A stretch of 64,000 nt of DNA from Ascochyta rabiei (taxonomy: Eukaryota > Ascomycota > Dothideomycetes > Pleosporales > Didymellaceae). The translations under genes and the position numbers were made by a program. Under the pieces are notes generated by a model that was not told where the DNA came from, made no database searches, and saw only the letters and a list, made by a program, of their open reading frames with translations. Below, piece by piece: positions 45,001 to 57,121 of this stretch. Position 1 is the stretch's first letter. The number at the start of each line of letters is the position of its first letter. The stretch lies in NCBI RefSeq assembly GCF_004011695.2, contig NC_082419.1, positions 806,001 through 870,000 on the forward strand. The letters are read 5' to 3'.

Positions 45001-48000
45001 GCCTTTTAAGATTCCTAAATCTATAGTTATACGTAGGACGTAGTAGTTTACGTCTGCTAAGTAACAGAACTTTAGTGTTGTTAGGTCTTTACTAGTATCA
45101 GAACATCCTAGCCTAATTAAGGAGTTCCCCTAACTTTTCCCTTATCCTAGTTATGCTTAACTAGGGTAGAGTAATAAGGAGATAGGTCTGATGCAATAAA
45201 GGTAGCGTTCCTCCTACTATTATTAGACATAATACAGCACGTAGTTCTTCTAAAAACGTTGTACTATATAGCTAGTCTTACTAACAAGCACTATAGCGTT
45301 CTAAGGATAACTAATCTTGTTAGGTTCCTTACAAGTCTGAAGTGCGTTAAGGTTGTAACTTCTCTAATCTAGACTAGGACATTCCACAACATTCTAAGAA
45401 ATAGATCTATGCTACTATTAGCTGTAATAACGCCCTACTCTTTTCCTATTAGGTGTGTTATTTCTTTGTACACTATTCCTAGCGCTTAAGAAGTACTAAA
45501 CCTTATTAAATTTATCTAAGCTCTAGTATTAATTAAGTAGCTAACTGCATATAACCTAATATAAGCCTAGCATGTTAGTAAATCCTAGTGCACTAGCTTC
45601 TCTAACCTAGTAGTTTCTATAGTTTTAGCTAGCTTATATAGAGGATCTTTATTATCCTATGTATTGCTGTGTGCTTCTACCTAGTAGCTCCTATAAGCAT
45701 TCCTCTCTAATCTAACGTTAAAGCATTAAGCCCTACTGTTCTTAATTGTAGGGTAATTTTTGCTAAACTTAGCGCTAGTGCAGACCCTTATAATTTCTGG
45801 CTAATTAGCAGTTAACTAGTAAGACCTGTTAACTCCTGATTAGTTTAAACCTCTAGCCTCTAGGATCGCCACGTTAACGCTCCTGCTAACTATTAGGTTA
45901 GAGTCTAACTCCTTTATAAGCTTTTAGAACATTACTTAGATATAACCCTAGGAGACTAAGTCTCTAACAGTAATCCCTTATATTTCTTAAAAAAGAATTA
46001 TAGTTAGAATCTTGTTTTTAGACAGTTTGAGTAAGTCTGCTATTCTATTGTCTAAGCTAGTTATTAAATGCTTCCTCTTTTGCTAATTTAATAGTAGAAT
46101 AGTTTCTAATACCCTCTTTTATAATAGCAGTTTAATAATAGCATATAGCTAACTGTAAGGCTAACTAGCAAAAGGTATTATTTACTTACTCTCTATTAGC
46201 AAAGGGCTTAACCCTAACAAGTCTTTAATATCTACTGCTAACTTATCTCTAGTATTATTGTATACTTGCTTAACTGTAGCTTATTAAAATGTTAAAGGTC
46301 TTTCTTTCCTAACTGCAGCTCTCTAAGCTCTTTCTAGGACAGTATTAACTTAGCGGTCGCGTGCCTTATCTAACCTAGTTACTGCGTTTAAGGAGGAGCT
46401 ATCTTTAACGTTATATACCCCTAGTACAATGTCCCTGTTATTAATATAATTAAGACTATAAACTTTGTAATAGTCCTTATTAAGGATTTAGAAGTTCTAA
46501 AAAGAGTGTAATAACTTATAGTCTAGCTTATAATTATCTATTGTAGTTAGTGCGCTAAAACTCCTAATAATCTTTCCCTATATGTTTAGGCCTAGCCTAG
46601 ATCTATACATTACCCCTCTAGGCCTAAAGTCTATACCTTTAAATAGATTAGGCTTAACTATAGAGGCTAGCTAGTCTAGGACATCCTATAAAACTTTAAA
46701 GTACTCTTAAATCTTCTGTTTTAACTAATTAAGTTAATAAGTAGGTAGGACAGATCCTTAGATAGGTTTAATTTAATAGTAAGTAGGACTAAAGTAGTAT
46801 CTGCGTTAACTGTCTTAGTTAAGTTAAAAACTACACTACCCTATATAGGTAAGTGCTCTGTATAATTTACACTTATAGGCTTAGTAGTTTAGCTCTCTAT
46901 ATATGTTGCAGGAGTTATTATACTCTCTTCCTTAGGAGTAGTTTACCCCTTATCTTAGGTTAACGTTCCTAGGTGCGTTAGTAATGTAAGAGCTATCGTT
47001 CCTTTCCTAGGTAGCACTAGCTCTAGTTACTTAGGAAATAAAGCAAGTGTAATTAGTAGGAGACTAAAGGATCTCTCTTATCTAATTGTTAGAATTTATA
47101 AGGGTGCTATCCTCTGCTAGGGATAGCTTCTATCCGCCTATTGCCTAAACAAGCTCTTTAACGTCTTTATTAACACTAGAAGGTAGAAGTGTTTTATTCT
47201 TACTACCCTAACTAGCTAGTTAATCCTTAGCCTAGGTAACAATAGACTTAGAGCTAATTAGCTCCTTAGTGCTGTTTATAAGGCGCTGGGTTTCCTTAGT
47301 ATATTTATTATCCCTTCTAAGTGCTAATTTCTTCAAGCCTTAGTGCTGCTTATGTACCCTTTTTATAAAATTATAGATATTATTAAGTATAAATAAAGAT
47401 TAATCCTTTATATCTAGTCTGTTTTACATGTTAAAGAGGATAAGGTCCTTTTTAACCTTTAGCAGTCCTAAGAAGAAGTAGTATCCTTCCTTAGAGGTTA
47501 GAATTAATTATTCTTCTAGTATATATTACTGTATACTATAAAGTTAGTATAGTAGTGTAATAGTCTAGGGAAGGCTTAAGAGGTTTCTTTAATATAGGCT
47601 TTAAGGAACGCTTAATTACCTATGCGTTAAGCAGTGTCCTAGTCTTTCTAGTAATCCTTTATAGCAATCTAAAGCTCAACCTAATTGTCTAAAGCATATA
47701 GTTTTAGGCGTTTAATAAACCTCCTGCAGTAATTATAGCAGTAGTTAGGGAGAACCCTAACCTTCTACTTGTTACTTAACCCTCTGTTTTCTGCTATATA
47801 GTTATAGTTATTAAGGAACTCTATAACTTCCTTTCTATTAAAGGATAGTTAGATAGACCTTCCCTTTATTAGAACAATAACCTAACAGCTATTTCCTGTT
47901 AGAGAAGATAGTGTCTTTATAGAGTCTAAAGGGTTGTCTATAGTAGTGTATATTAGTCCTTAGTAGTCTGTTATATTAAGAAGATAATAGTTTCTTATAA

Positions 48001-48066
48001 TTAGAATAATCTTAATTGCTCTGTCTGTTAGAGCAGCTTAGTCCCTGTCTTTTATGTTCCTCTTAT
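45001..48066 (-). pseudogene. Gypsy-2 gag/protease region, decayed
   Basis: Between the leader repeats and reverse transcriptase, where Gag and protease belong. Stops are dense in every frame, and I could not place a zinc knuckle or protease motif with confidence. The assignment rests on position. Confidence 0.5.
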
Positions 48067-48117
48067 CCTAAGTCCTAAGGAATAGGGCTAAGCAGATCCT
48101 AAGGAATAGGGCTAAGC
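48067..48117. repeat. 24-bp tandem duplication
   Basis: CCTAAGGAATAGGGCTAAGC occurs twice in direct succession at ~48069-48115. Confidence 0.8.
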
Positions 48118-48257
48118 AGAACTGTGCAGATAATGTATATAATAAGTATTAGAAATTAGACTAAGATAGTCCCTTAGCTAAGGCTTTTCTAGGTTAACTA
48201 GATGCCTGCCTTGTTTTAAACTTGTTTTTCTTGTTTTCTAAATAATAGGTCTGATAG

Positions 48258-48550
48258 TAACGTCCTGGTCCAGAATTAACAGGATAATTCCTAGGCCGTG
48301 CCCTAGCCTTTAGAGTGGCAGATATTCAGATAAAAACGTCCTAGTCCAGAGTTAACAGGATAATTCCTAGGCCGTGCCCCAGCCTTCAGAGTGGCAGATA
48401 TTCAGATAATAACGTCCTAGTCCAGAGTTAACAGGATAATTCCTAGGCCGTGCCCTAGCCTTTAGAGTGGCAGATATTTAGATAATAACATCCTAGTCTA
48501 GAGTTAACAGGATAATTCCTAAACTATACCCTAGCCTTTAGAGTAGCAGA
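48258..48550. repeat. Gypsy-2 leader: four 76-bp tandem repeats
   Basis: About four copies of a 76-bp unit with AACGTCCTAGTCCAGAG, TTAACAGGATAATTCC and TAGAGTGGCAGATATT. The copy nearest the LTR is the most decayed. They lie ~50 bp inside the 5' LTR, in the untranslated leader. Confidence 0.88.
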
Positions 48551-48598
48551 ATTTTAATATTACCTGCTATACTGTGCCCCCTAGTTAGGTTACTATTT

Positions 48599-48852
48599 TG
48601 TTCTAGTATAAGTATTAAAGCATCTTGTTAGCAGGCACATTAGGAAGGATACTTATTATTATTATTGTTAAGGGTTAAAGAGATAAGTAATATGGTAGTT
48701 AATTCTATAAGTAAGTGTTACTAGTTGTTGTTGTAGGTGTCCTGCCTTAACAGTTCCTGTTAAGGTCTCTTATACCCCTCTGCCGGCCAGATTACGTACA
48801 CTAGCTAAGCATCCTAGTTCTTACTAAGGAAGTCACTGTGTGCACCGGCACA
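48599..48852 (-). repeat. Gypsy-2 LTR, 5' LTR
   Basis: 254 bp, TGTTCTAGTATAAG to CACCGGCACA on the plus strand. Just inside it the minus strand reads AATAGTAACCTAACTAGGGG, a plausible decayed tRNA primer-binding site (TGG to TAG). Confidence 0.87.
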
Positions 48853-48856
48853 GTAT

Positions 48857-49850
48857 CTATCTAGGTTACAGGAGTATGTCTAACAGCTACACTTGTAACA
48901 GTATGCCTAGAGACAAAGGGCGTGTAACACGCTTAGGCGATTACTTATCTAAAGTGCCCCTGTTAGTAGAAGAAGTAGAAGCCTAGAAATGTATATATAC
49001 AGCTATTCTAGTTAACAGAAACATATACTCACACTCCCCTTATAACTCTATAGATTATAATAAAAGCTAGAATTATAGTTTACTAGCTATTAATAGAAGC
49101 GCTAAAGATAGCAATTACTAAATTCTAAGGGTTATAGGATCCTTAAGGCAGATAAACATAGAAGAGAACTAAGCATTCTAGTATAAGTTTAACAACTCTT
49201 AAAATAAGTAGGGTTCTAGCTAGTAGCTATAAGTGGATAGGATGCGTTTAGTAGGACGTCCTTGTTAGGATTAGCTAATTATTAAGGTTGTTAAGTTGCT
49301 ATATAGTAGGACACGTTAGTAAATCCTAACTTTAGTTTTATTAGCCCCTCTATATTTACATATTTCTACTTCTTAGACTCTGTTGCCCTAATGTCTTTAG
49401 CTAGTCTATTATAACAAATATAGAGGACAGTCCTCTAGTCTAGATAAGACTTTTCTATAAGCGTTAGGAGTGCTAAGTGCTTATTAGTAGTGTTATAGTA
49501 ACAGGACACTATTATTTACTAAAAGAAGGTTCTTTATAGCTTAAGTATAAAGACAACAATGCAGATATACTTCTTAAGGTAAGAGGAGCTTTAATACTTA
49601 CTAACAGCTATAGTATATAACTTATATAGACCTACAGCAGCTATTAATATATATAAGAAATAAAGTTGCTTAAAGTTAAAGTAACTTACCCTCTACGTGT
49701 TAGCAAAAAACTTACTACAGTTACTTAATAGCTTGCCCTAGAGCGCTTTAAGTGCAGCCTTATTACGCTGTATTATATATTAAATATACCTGCTAAGTAA
49801 ATACCTACTGTTATACTGTTACAAGAGCAGGTCTAGCTTAACATAGAAGA
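48857..49850 (-). pseudogene. Coding-like DNA right of gypsy-2 insertion
   Basis: One minus-strand frame reads from ~49845 for ~240 codons with TAG/TAA stops, with pieces such as RNKAALKAL, LAALLTLIEKS-like and KYVNIEGLIKLKLGF. From ~48960 a frame continues through the GTAT site into 28456. Likely the upstream part of the gene disrupted by gypsy-2. No domain recognised. Confidence 0.45.
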
Positions 49851-49854
49851 GCGA

Positions 49855-52615
49855 TGCGACTACGCAGCGCACCACAGTATCAATCTCCAAAGATAGAGAA
49901 ATGTTAGCTTGTCTTTTAGTGTCGTTGTCAAGTCTTGGCTTGGCTCAGCGCTGTCAGAGTCGATGCTAAGCCCGGTAGATGAGATAGAGAACGTTGCCCG
50001 CCAGTACAGAATTCTTACAGCTTAGCATGATTGTTTTGTCCTGCGTCTTCTCCAGCAGGAGATTGCGCAGCCTGCGAACCGAGACGTTCTCAAGGAGGCT
50101 AGCATCCTGGAATGTGCTGACTTTGTACTTTGCTCATGTGCCTGGGCGGAAAGAAGCTGCGATGTACAGTTAGTTGTAGGCAGCAAGATGACTGCAGAAG
50201 AGGAGGACTTATCCTAGCGCTGCGGTCACAGCACAGGCGCTAGTGCAGCTGTTAGATTTAAGACTAACAAGGGTAGAGCAGGATAGAACGCGCCTACATC
50301 TCCCAGAGCAGCACTTCCTAGCTCTGCGCCCGACCTTGATGATGATGATGCTGTCTTTACAACTATCAGCTTTGCTGCATCTAGAGAGTCTTAAGGAGCT
50401 ATAATCTAGGTCTCCGCCCACTTTCTTAGGCTAGTTTAGTTAGTAGAATTGCAGTACAAGGGGTGTCTGCTAGCTGTAGCTACTAGTAAGCTAACTGCAG
50501 TATATACACCTATTACGCACAAACAGTCTAAAATATACTTATTACCGCTTAATAGTGTCTTTAAGGACAGAGTTAAGGTTTTTTAGCTAAGTGTAAACTA
50601 TCAGCAAGATACAATGCTATTAGCTTAAGTGCGCAAGAGAGAAAGGAAATGTTAGGAGATAGCCGCTGCTTAAAGGTTTGCTCCAGCGTCTCTAGAAATC
50701 TTTAGATTAACTTAGTTAGCGTGCAGTTGTTAATGTAATAATCTATAGCAACTACTGCGCCTTACTAGAGTAAGTAGCTATTTGCTCTATTCTTCTAGTA
50801 ACTCTAGACAACTTACCTATGCTAATCTTAAAGGCAACTCTAATAATACTGCTTATGCACCCTCTATTAATGCATAAGATACCTACTTCTACTATAGGTA
50901 GGTGTAGTTTAATAGCTACACTACTTAGCAGAGCTTATCTGCAGAGGAAGCAGTAGCAGACGCTAAAGGTCTAGGGACTGTTATTGTTGTAATCTCTAAA
51001 TACTACTGCACACTTCTTGCAGACTGTACTGTAACCTGCTGCGCAGACAGTACAGGCACGTGCTGCTGCTCTAGATGCTGTGTTACTAGTCCTAGAAGTA
51101 TATAAGGCCATCTCTACAGATATATACTACTATCTTTCTACTAATAAGCTACCTAAAGTAGTAGGCAAGGTAGTCCTTAACTAGATTAGTAAGGCTGCTC
51201 TATAGAAAGACGTTGTGTGTTTCCTCTAAGGCAACACTATAAGACTTACTTACTAGTTAGAACGCTAGCTAGTACAGCGCGTTATAGATGCCCCTGTAAT
51301 TAAACACTACTCTAGCATTAGCAGATATGTGCTGTAATAAGGGAAAGGCATGTACTGTGCGCATTAGGAGTATAACTGCCTAGGAGTAGCGTAGAAGCTA
51401 GCAAGGCGACTGTAAACTCCATTAGCTGGGTTAATAGAGCAAAGTGCTAAAGAAAGTTCAAAAGGTGCATTGCCAAGTCTGGGACGATAATTTAGGGATC
51501 TAGACGTAGGTTATAGAGTGCAGCGTGTGGTAGGCTTTTCTGTCTATCCGCACGCGGTCTAATCTCTCTATTAGACGCTCTTTTAGACGCGTCTAGTAGG
51601 GCTCAGCCAACATAGCACTGCTTAGGAAGATAGTAATAACATTAATAGCAGTAAGCCAATGTTACAGCTCTAAGTCCAGGATTATCTCTTAGAGGGAACC
51701 TACTAGTTACTATAACTACGTTTAAAGGCGTGATCTTTAGTAGAACTAATAAGTAGCTTTAATTAAGCTATAGGGCTAGAGGCTATGCTAACTACTTGCA
51801 GACGCCTAGGTTGTTTAAGAAGGGGCAGAAGATGTCTAGAGAAGAGCATAGAAGGTGTGAGGGAACATTGTCTACAGCTCTCTTAACTAGTAGATAAGAC
51901 TTAGCCATTGTGTATTAGAGGAAGAGCAATCTCTAACAAGTGTAATAGGTCTGTTAGACTAGACGTTTATGCGTAGTTCTAACGCTGCAGGACAGAACCC
52001 CTCTCTGTTAAAGGTGTAGGAGTAAGATTAAATGTCTATGTTGCTGTGCTAGTTTATTAGCAGTGTAGATTGCTTCTTTGTTAAGATATTAGTTTGTGTC
52101 TAATATACCTTAATATGGCACAATCTCTCTTACCTGCATTAGGCTTAGAGCTTTTTAATCACTCTTAATAACTACACAGACTAGGCTGCGTTATTTTCTA
52201 CTCTCTTTCTAGGATTTGCGAGACTAGAGTAAAAGTAGGGTTAGAAGGCGTTGTTTGTCTGCAGAAGTTTACTTATAGATTAGTGTGTAGTCGCATCTTT
52301 GCAACAGATCTGTTTTTTGAGGGCTACATCAGTTCAATTCTATCTCTGTTAAGAAGGAGCATTGTCAAAAATAGCTGTACGCCTCAGCAAGCTGTAACAA
52401 CAAACGCTTCTGTATCAACTGTATGCTAACCTTAATCTGGTCTTGTCTAGAACGTGCCTGACAAGCTGGTGTTGTAAGCGGATTGAGGGACTAATGGGGG
52501 GCAATGTTAACAGACCTCGAGATGCTACGTATAAGGGATTGAAGAAGCCAAAGCCACATAGGGACCTAGTAAGGCAGGTCCGCCTCCTGTGTTTAAACTA
52601 CTGAAACCACCGTTG
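49855..52615 (+). pseudogene. Decayed plus-strand gene, unidentified
   Basis: Base composition becomes more normal here. From ~49880 to ~50650 one plus frame reads with about a dozen stops (LSESMLSPVDEIENVARQ, ASILECADFVLCSCAWAE, then DLDDDDAVFTT). A further frame from ~51030 to 51420 reads QARAAALDAVLLVLEVYK and DAPVIKHYSSISRYV. Another from ~51900 to 52615 reads ALFSTLFLGFARLE and RPRDATYKGLKKPKPH, ending at TGA. These may be exons of one multi-exon gene. The 70-codon minus frame at 50209-50421 is its shadow. A short GAT run at 50336-50350 encodes the Asp tract. Function unknown. Confidence 0.45.
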
Positions 52616-53980
52616 CTTATGTTGTACTGTTTGTAGATCTCTAGTGTAGTCTTCTATTGCTAATGCACACTTACTGATTAAGAAGTAGGTAGGTAGTCTT
52701 GGTTATGCTATGTAGGATTTAGAGGCAGCCTAGGGTCAACCTAAGGGACGTGTTGGTAGGCGGCGGAGAACTAAGGCAGGTGGCTGGGAATAGAGACACA
52801 AGCTATAAAGCCCTTAAGACCTTTAGGCATATAGCTTGTTAGCAAAGTTGCCTTAGTAGAGTGTAGTACGTACCTAAGGAGACAGCACCTTAAAGAAAGA
52901 TAAGGTAAAGTTTTATAGCTGTCTTGTAAGAGCACGCTAGCCTTAATATAGGCTCTTTTCAATTTAGGCCCCTATATTTGGGCCCCTGCATCTAGGCTCT
53001 GTATCTCTTTTAGGACCAATTTTTCCCCAAGTACTACCTATTTTTAGCGCCTTTGCTGGACCCAGAAATAGGCCCTTGTTGACTTCGAGGCCGTTTCATT
53101 GACTTGACTTGGACAGACTGCTGACAGTAGGATGGGACTCAATCACTAGCAAGGGGCACAGTTTGTCCCTAGCAGCAGGTCCTCGGTAGGTGTAGGACGT
53201 GAGGAACCTTGAAGAGCACCTCAGCGTAGGAGCACAGGTTGATTACGTAGCACATGTTGCAGACTAAGCAGATAACAGACAGGAGTCGCGTGAACAAAGA
53301 GGTTGCGCTGCCTACAAGATCTGCCTTATACATAGAATTTGTCCTCTTTAAATATTTCGTCAGATACAGTACACCTCGCCCCTACACCATTCCTCAACCA
53401 AGCGTTGATGACCACTATGTCTTACTGTACTGGTTAGTCAAAGCGGCTACAGTAACTGTGGCCAAGCTTTTGCTGAAACCAATTAGGCTTTTGTCGCACT
53501 TGTGGGTGCTGTAACGTTACTTAGCGACAGGACTGCAAGGTGCCACCTGTCGCGTTATCCTGAGTGGTGTTATAGGGAAAGACAAGTGGTTGCGCTTAGC
53601 AAAACCACACTGTCTGCCGTTCCTTGCATGCTATACTAATAGCAGCGTTAAATGCAAGTCTAAGGTGATTGCATGCTAGTGCTGAGCCTACTTCCCTGTT
53701 AAGAGTTATGCATGAGCCATACATGCCAGTCGTCGCAGATGGGCAATACTGGCCTTACAGTACAGGAGCTTTGCAGTACAGTACTGTACTATAGCTGCTG
53801 GCGAATGCAGTTTCACCCCTGTGTGTAGTGCAACACCATTTCTACGAGCTATAAGCAGCAGTCTGTAACCCTATCTGCTCCATCTAGTAAGGTGTCTCGC
53901 CTCTACAAACTAGGCTTAGAGATAAATAGGTATTTAGTCTGACAGTCTGTAGAGTGGGGACGTCTTAAATGAGCCGCGTG
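52616..53980. other. Low-repeat island, no convincing gene
   Basis: Less mutated unique-looking DNA with CA/TG retained. An 86-codon plus-strand open frame at 53254-53514 (hydrophobic C-terminal half, ends in LLSHLWVL) and a 63-codon minus frame at 52771-52962 have no recognisable domain or start context. Either could be a gene fragment. Nothing else is seen. Confidence 0.35.
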
Positions 53981-54165
53981 TTTTGGTACAGAGGGCCGTC
54001 CCATCCTTGTCCAGTACAAGAAAAAAACATATACACTCCTTTCTGCCTATAAATCGCCTCCTACCCACAACGCTTGCGCTACTACATTTAGCTTCATCTC
54101 TCTTTCTAAATGCAATGTATTATTTTAGACCTCTGTTAAGTTCCAGATCCTCTATCGTAGACGCC

Positions 54166-55509
54166 TTAGAATAGAAACATTTGCAATATTATAAAGGATT
54201 GAGTTGTTCCGGCAACTAAAGAGAGAAATGAGCTCCACTCTTTTGGTACAGTCAGATAAAGGGGAATCGCCACAATAGAACAAGCTGCTGCAATTGCTGC
54301 TGGAATGGCCCAGCGCCATCTTGCAAGGCGGCCACGCTTTTGTTTAAGAAGCGTAGAAACGACTAGCCCTTGAACTTGCACCAATGTAGCTTGTATAAGG
54401 AACCAGAAGTCTGCGTTGTTTGCTGTTCCTTGGAGATGAAGTGAACGGGAGTAACTGAAAGCGAACAATGCGGCAGGAGCCACAGCACAGCTGAAGACTA
54501 CTAGCCACAAAACGAAATGGTTGGCTATCTTGGACCCGGCTGTTGTATTAGGCTCAGTTGCCTTCCTGGGCCTGCTAGCAATCTGGATTTGACTAAGTTT
54601 GTTGTCACGTTTTGTCCCTACATTATCCACTTGTACCAAGCTTTGAAGTTCTGGCCTGCAACATACGTTAGCGTCCTCTATCTAAGTAAAACATTAGCAA
54701 CTAACCATGTGAGTAAGCGTTAAGAAACATAGGATTTGTCTTTGTCAACATAGAGGTTACACAAGTTGTAATGTAACTTAACAGTTTCGTCCAGCCGCAT
54801 CCAGCGTTCTTGGATCGGACTAAGGAATTCTGGGTCAAAAAGACCCCAACGAGCAGTATCAACTATCTGGGTCTGCATGTTGTCTGCTTGACTCTTGTAC
54901 TCTCCTACAATACGATCAAAGTCATCTCGCTTTTAAGACTAATTACTGGAAATTTAATTACTCTTAAGCACCTCTTTAATGATGCGCATGCCTTCTGTCC
55001 AAATAGGAATAAAGTAATTACCTTTCATGTACAGCTCGCTAAATTAACATTGCCCTAAGTTAATGTCTTTCTACTGCTGTTAGATATTATGACAATCTTC
55101 TATCCAACAAATAGCTTCGGCTTTGCGAGTTTTATCTGCAGAGGAAGCCCCTTTTTAGTAAAACTTTTAAACTTAGAGGACAAGTCAAAGGTCGAACAGA
55201 ACTAAAGCCTGTGCGAGAGGAACCTGGGCAGACATAAGAGGAGGTCCATGTTGGTCACAGATAATAAACCTTAGAGCTGTTAGGCCTGCATCGCGTTAGA
55301 CAACATAAGAGTGTAAGCCACTTTAACTTACTAGGCATGTGATAGGCTATGTTATTAGTTTGTTTGCGAAGGCGTTTTAGGGAATTCTTCGCATTATGCG
55401 TGGAGCTTGACGCCATTGTATGCGTTTCTGTAATTAGAGCTTGTAATGCGTTGATGGACAGAGATCGGAGGCTTACGATATGCTTATTCAACTGAAGCCT
55501 ATCTTTCAT
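54166..55509 (-). pseudogene. Multi-exon fungal membrane-protein gene, broken
   Basis: Minus-strand gene remnant. The first visible exon (55332-55509) reads from ATG with a helical N-terminus (LNKHIVSLRSLSINALQAL). A 46-bp intron (55286-55331) has donor GTAAGT, branch CTAAC and acceptor ATGCAG. The next exon reads ICDQHGPPLMSAQVPLAQAL and is then frameshifted near 55160-55190 (FDL, then SSKFKSFTKK in another frame). Later pieces read ADKTRKAEAICWIEDC, KGNYFIPIWTEGMRIIKE and DTARWGLFDPEFLSPIQE. The last exon (54166-54655) begins after branch CTAAC and acceptor TTGCAG and encodes ~160 residues with four hydrophobic segments, ending LQMFLF and stop. Frameshifts and stops before 54700 suggest a pseudogene. 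Probably an integral membrane protein of unknown role. Confidence 0.6.
55286..55331 (-). other. Spliceosomal intron, 46 bp
   Basis: GTAAGT at the 5' end, CTAACG branch site and ATGCAG at the 3' end, all on the minus strand. Removing it joins two coherent frames. The size is typical of filamentous ascomycete introns. Confidence 0.75.
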
Positions 55510-55613
55510 CTAGCTTTGCCTGCTGCGGAACTGTGGAAGAAGCACAGTTAAAGAAGAACAAAGAATGCAGTAGTCTACTATACTTATTGTGGTGTCACTG
55601 GTTAACTGACTAT

Positions 55614-55820
55614 CTAAGCCATGTTGATGTCAGCGTAGGCAGCAATGTTGTTTTGATCCACGTTCGTGCCAAGGCTGAAGGCGCCTACCAGTACCAGTAA
55701 CATACCCGCACAAAGTGGGATGCTAAGACATCTGCTTACAAATTGCGAAAGTTGTGTTGCAGCTGCCTTTAGGGATGAAGCTGGCTTCACTAGCGGCTGT
55801 ATACAGTAACTAACACTCCT
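55614..55820 (-). pseudogene. C-terminal fragment with a transmembrane segment
   Basis: Minus-strand frame beginning after a possible acceptor (AAAATTAG) at ~55820 and ending at TAG at 55614-55616. It encodes ~67 residues, including QLSQFVSRCLSIPLC, then a hydrophobic segment GMLLVLVGAFSLGT and a short polar tail ending INMA. The single C-terminal membrane segment suggests a tail-anchored protein or the end of a larger membrane protein. It lies ~100 bp upstream of the broken membrane-protein gene on the same strand and could be part of it. Not visible in a simple ORF scan because no ATG starts it. Confidence 0.4.
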
Positions 55821-56959
55821 CTAATTTTATCCAGCTGTACACGTCACATTGTGTTGCAGGGCAAGCGCTATCATAAACCTAAACTGTGTTACTAATTGTG
55901 TTGCGCAAGGACCTAGATATAAGCTGAGCTATAATGCTAAACAATACAAGAGCATACACACTCTTCTTAATATCCTATACCTACAACCCCGCACCTACCT
56001 GTGCAACACATTGATTCTACAAAGAGCAACTGGGTTATTAACCACAGAGATGACATAGTCACATGCCTTCTGCATGCCTAAGATAGGCAATAGGTTTCTT
56101 TGTTAGCAACCTACAAGTCAAGAACTTGTACAAGAAACTTCACGCTATTGTAAACTAACTGGCATCTGGTCCTTACCTAACCTAGTGTAGGGCAGCCTAA
56201 GTACATTGCTGCCTTTGCTTTTGTAAGGTTATAAAGAGAGGGAGCCATGCTAGTTAAGTGATGGCAGTAAAGTGCAGGGAAGGATCACGTTGCTTAATAC
56301 GATCTCTGGTCTTAAACGTATCAGCAACCAGTTCTAACAGGTCCTATTTTGGTATTAATGCGGTATTTGAGCTATTGGTCACATGGCTGAGTTGGTGGCA
56401 ATAGCGAGATTGGAACCTTTATTATCTGTAGTCCGTAACACTGTGGCTCCTAACTGTATGACGCTGCTTTGCGCGCTGTCTTGCAGGTTTAGGTGTGAGA
56501 CATCCTGCCGCCCTGGCGTCGCAAACAATGTGGGAATCTGAGCTAGACTAAGTGTTGCCTAGACTTACTTAGTACAGAAGTACTCGTCAACAGAGGTTCT
56601 AACCACCTGCCTCCGAGTACATCGTCAGTAGTGAGACATAGATCTTCCTGCTCTTTGTTGTTCCGCCACACGTACCAGCTCTTTATCGCCTAGATGGAAC
56701 GCGCTTGGAGCATTGAGTTACGCTGTCTTCAGCCGTCGCCAGCTGCCCCTAGCTTTTCTAGACCCCTACTGGCAATGCCTCCACTATTTAACATTCCTTT
56801 ACTAAAAATTCATAAAATATGCAACATAATCTTAACCTAATTTGCTATGCCTGTATTCTACAGCTATAGTCCTGCCAGCTGCAGAGGCATACAGAATAGG
56901 GAAACAGGCCTGTTAAGACGCACTAACGTTATAAGATGCCTGCTAAGCAGCTATACTAG
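55821..56959. other. Low-repeat island, mostly empty
   Basis: Near-normal composition. On the minus strand at ~56240-56330 a short coding-like run reads DTFKTRDRIKQRDPSLHF and could be an upstream exon of the neighbouring minus-strand genes. The plus 69-codon open frame at 55849-56058 has no features. Nothing else is recognised. Confidence 0.3.
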
Positions 56960-57121
56960 TGTCAGATAATATGCTTAATGTGCAAAGATGATAATAAAGG
57001 TGATTAATTAAGAATTATCTGTCTTAATCGCTCATTTTATGTGTGTGTGCCGCTAGCCCCTAAGTTAACCAAGGTTAACCCTAAAACCCTAACTTGGCTT
57101 AGTAAGGTTGGTTATCTAACA
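56960..57121 (-). repeat. Copia-D 3' LTR
   Basis: 162 bp, TGTCAGATAA to TTATCTAACA on the plus strand, followed by the inverted polypurine tract CACCCCCTCAGC. Confidence 0.88.

Larger units (their letters stand above)
28457..48852 (-). mobile_element. Gypsy-2, Ty3/gypsy retrotransposon split by hAT
   Basis: LTR element on the minus strand spanning 20.4 kb, or ~11.7 kb once the hAT insertion (30929-39593 plus one duplication) is removed. LTRs of ~255 bp lie at 28457-28711 and 48599-48852, flanked by the 4-bp duplication GTAT (28453-28456 and 48853-48856). Orientation is fixed by a purine tract (AGGGGGGGGAGG on the minus strand) next to the left LTR and by the reverse-transcriptase frame. It is unusually long: leader repeats at the 5' end, pol in the middle, and ~4 kb after pol with at least one more reading frame. 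Confidence 0.87.

Noticed and set aside
48258..48550. CRISPR-like array
   Set aside because: Units are contiguous 76-bp tandem copies without unique spacers, in a eukaryotic retrotransposon leader.
54517..55058. Plus-strand open frames at 54517-54723 and 54810-55058
   Set aside because: They are antisense to coherent minus-strand exons with splice signals.
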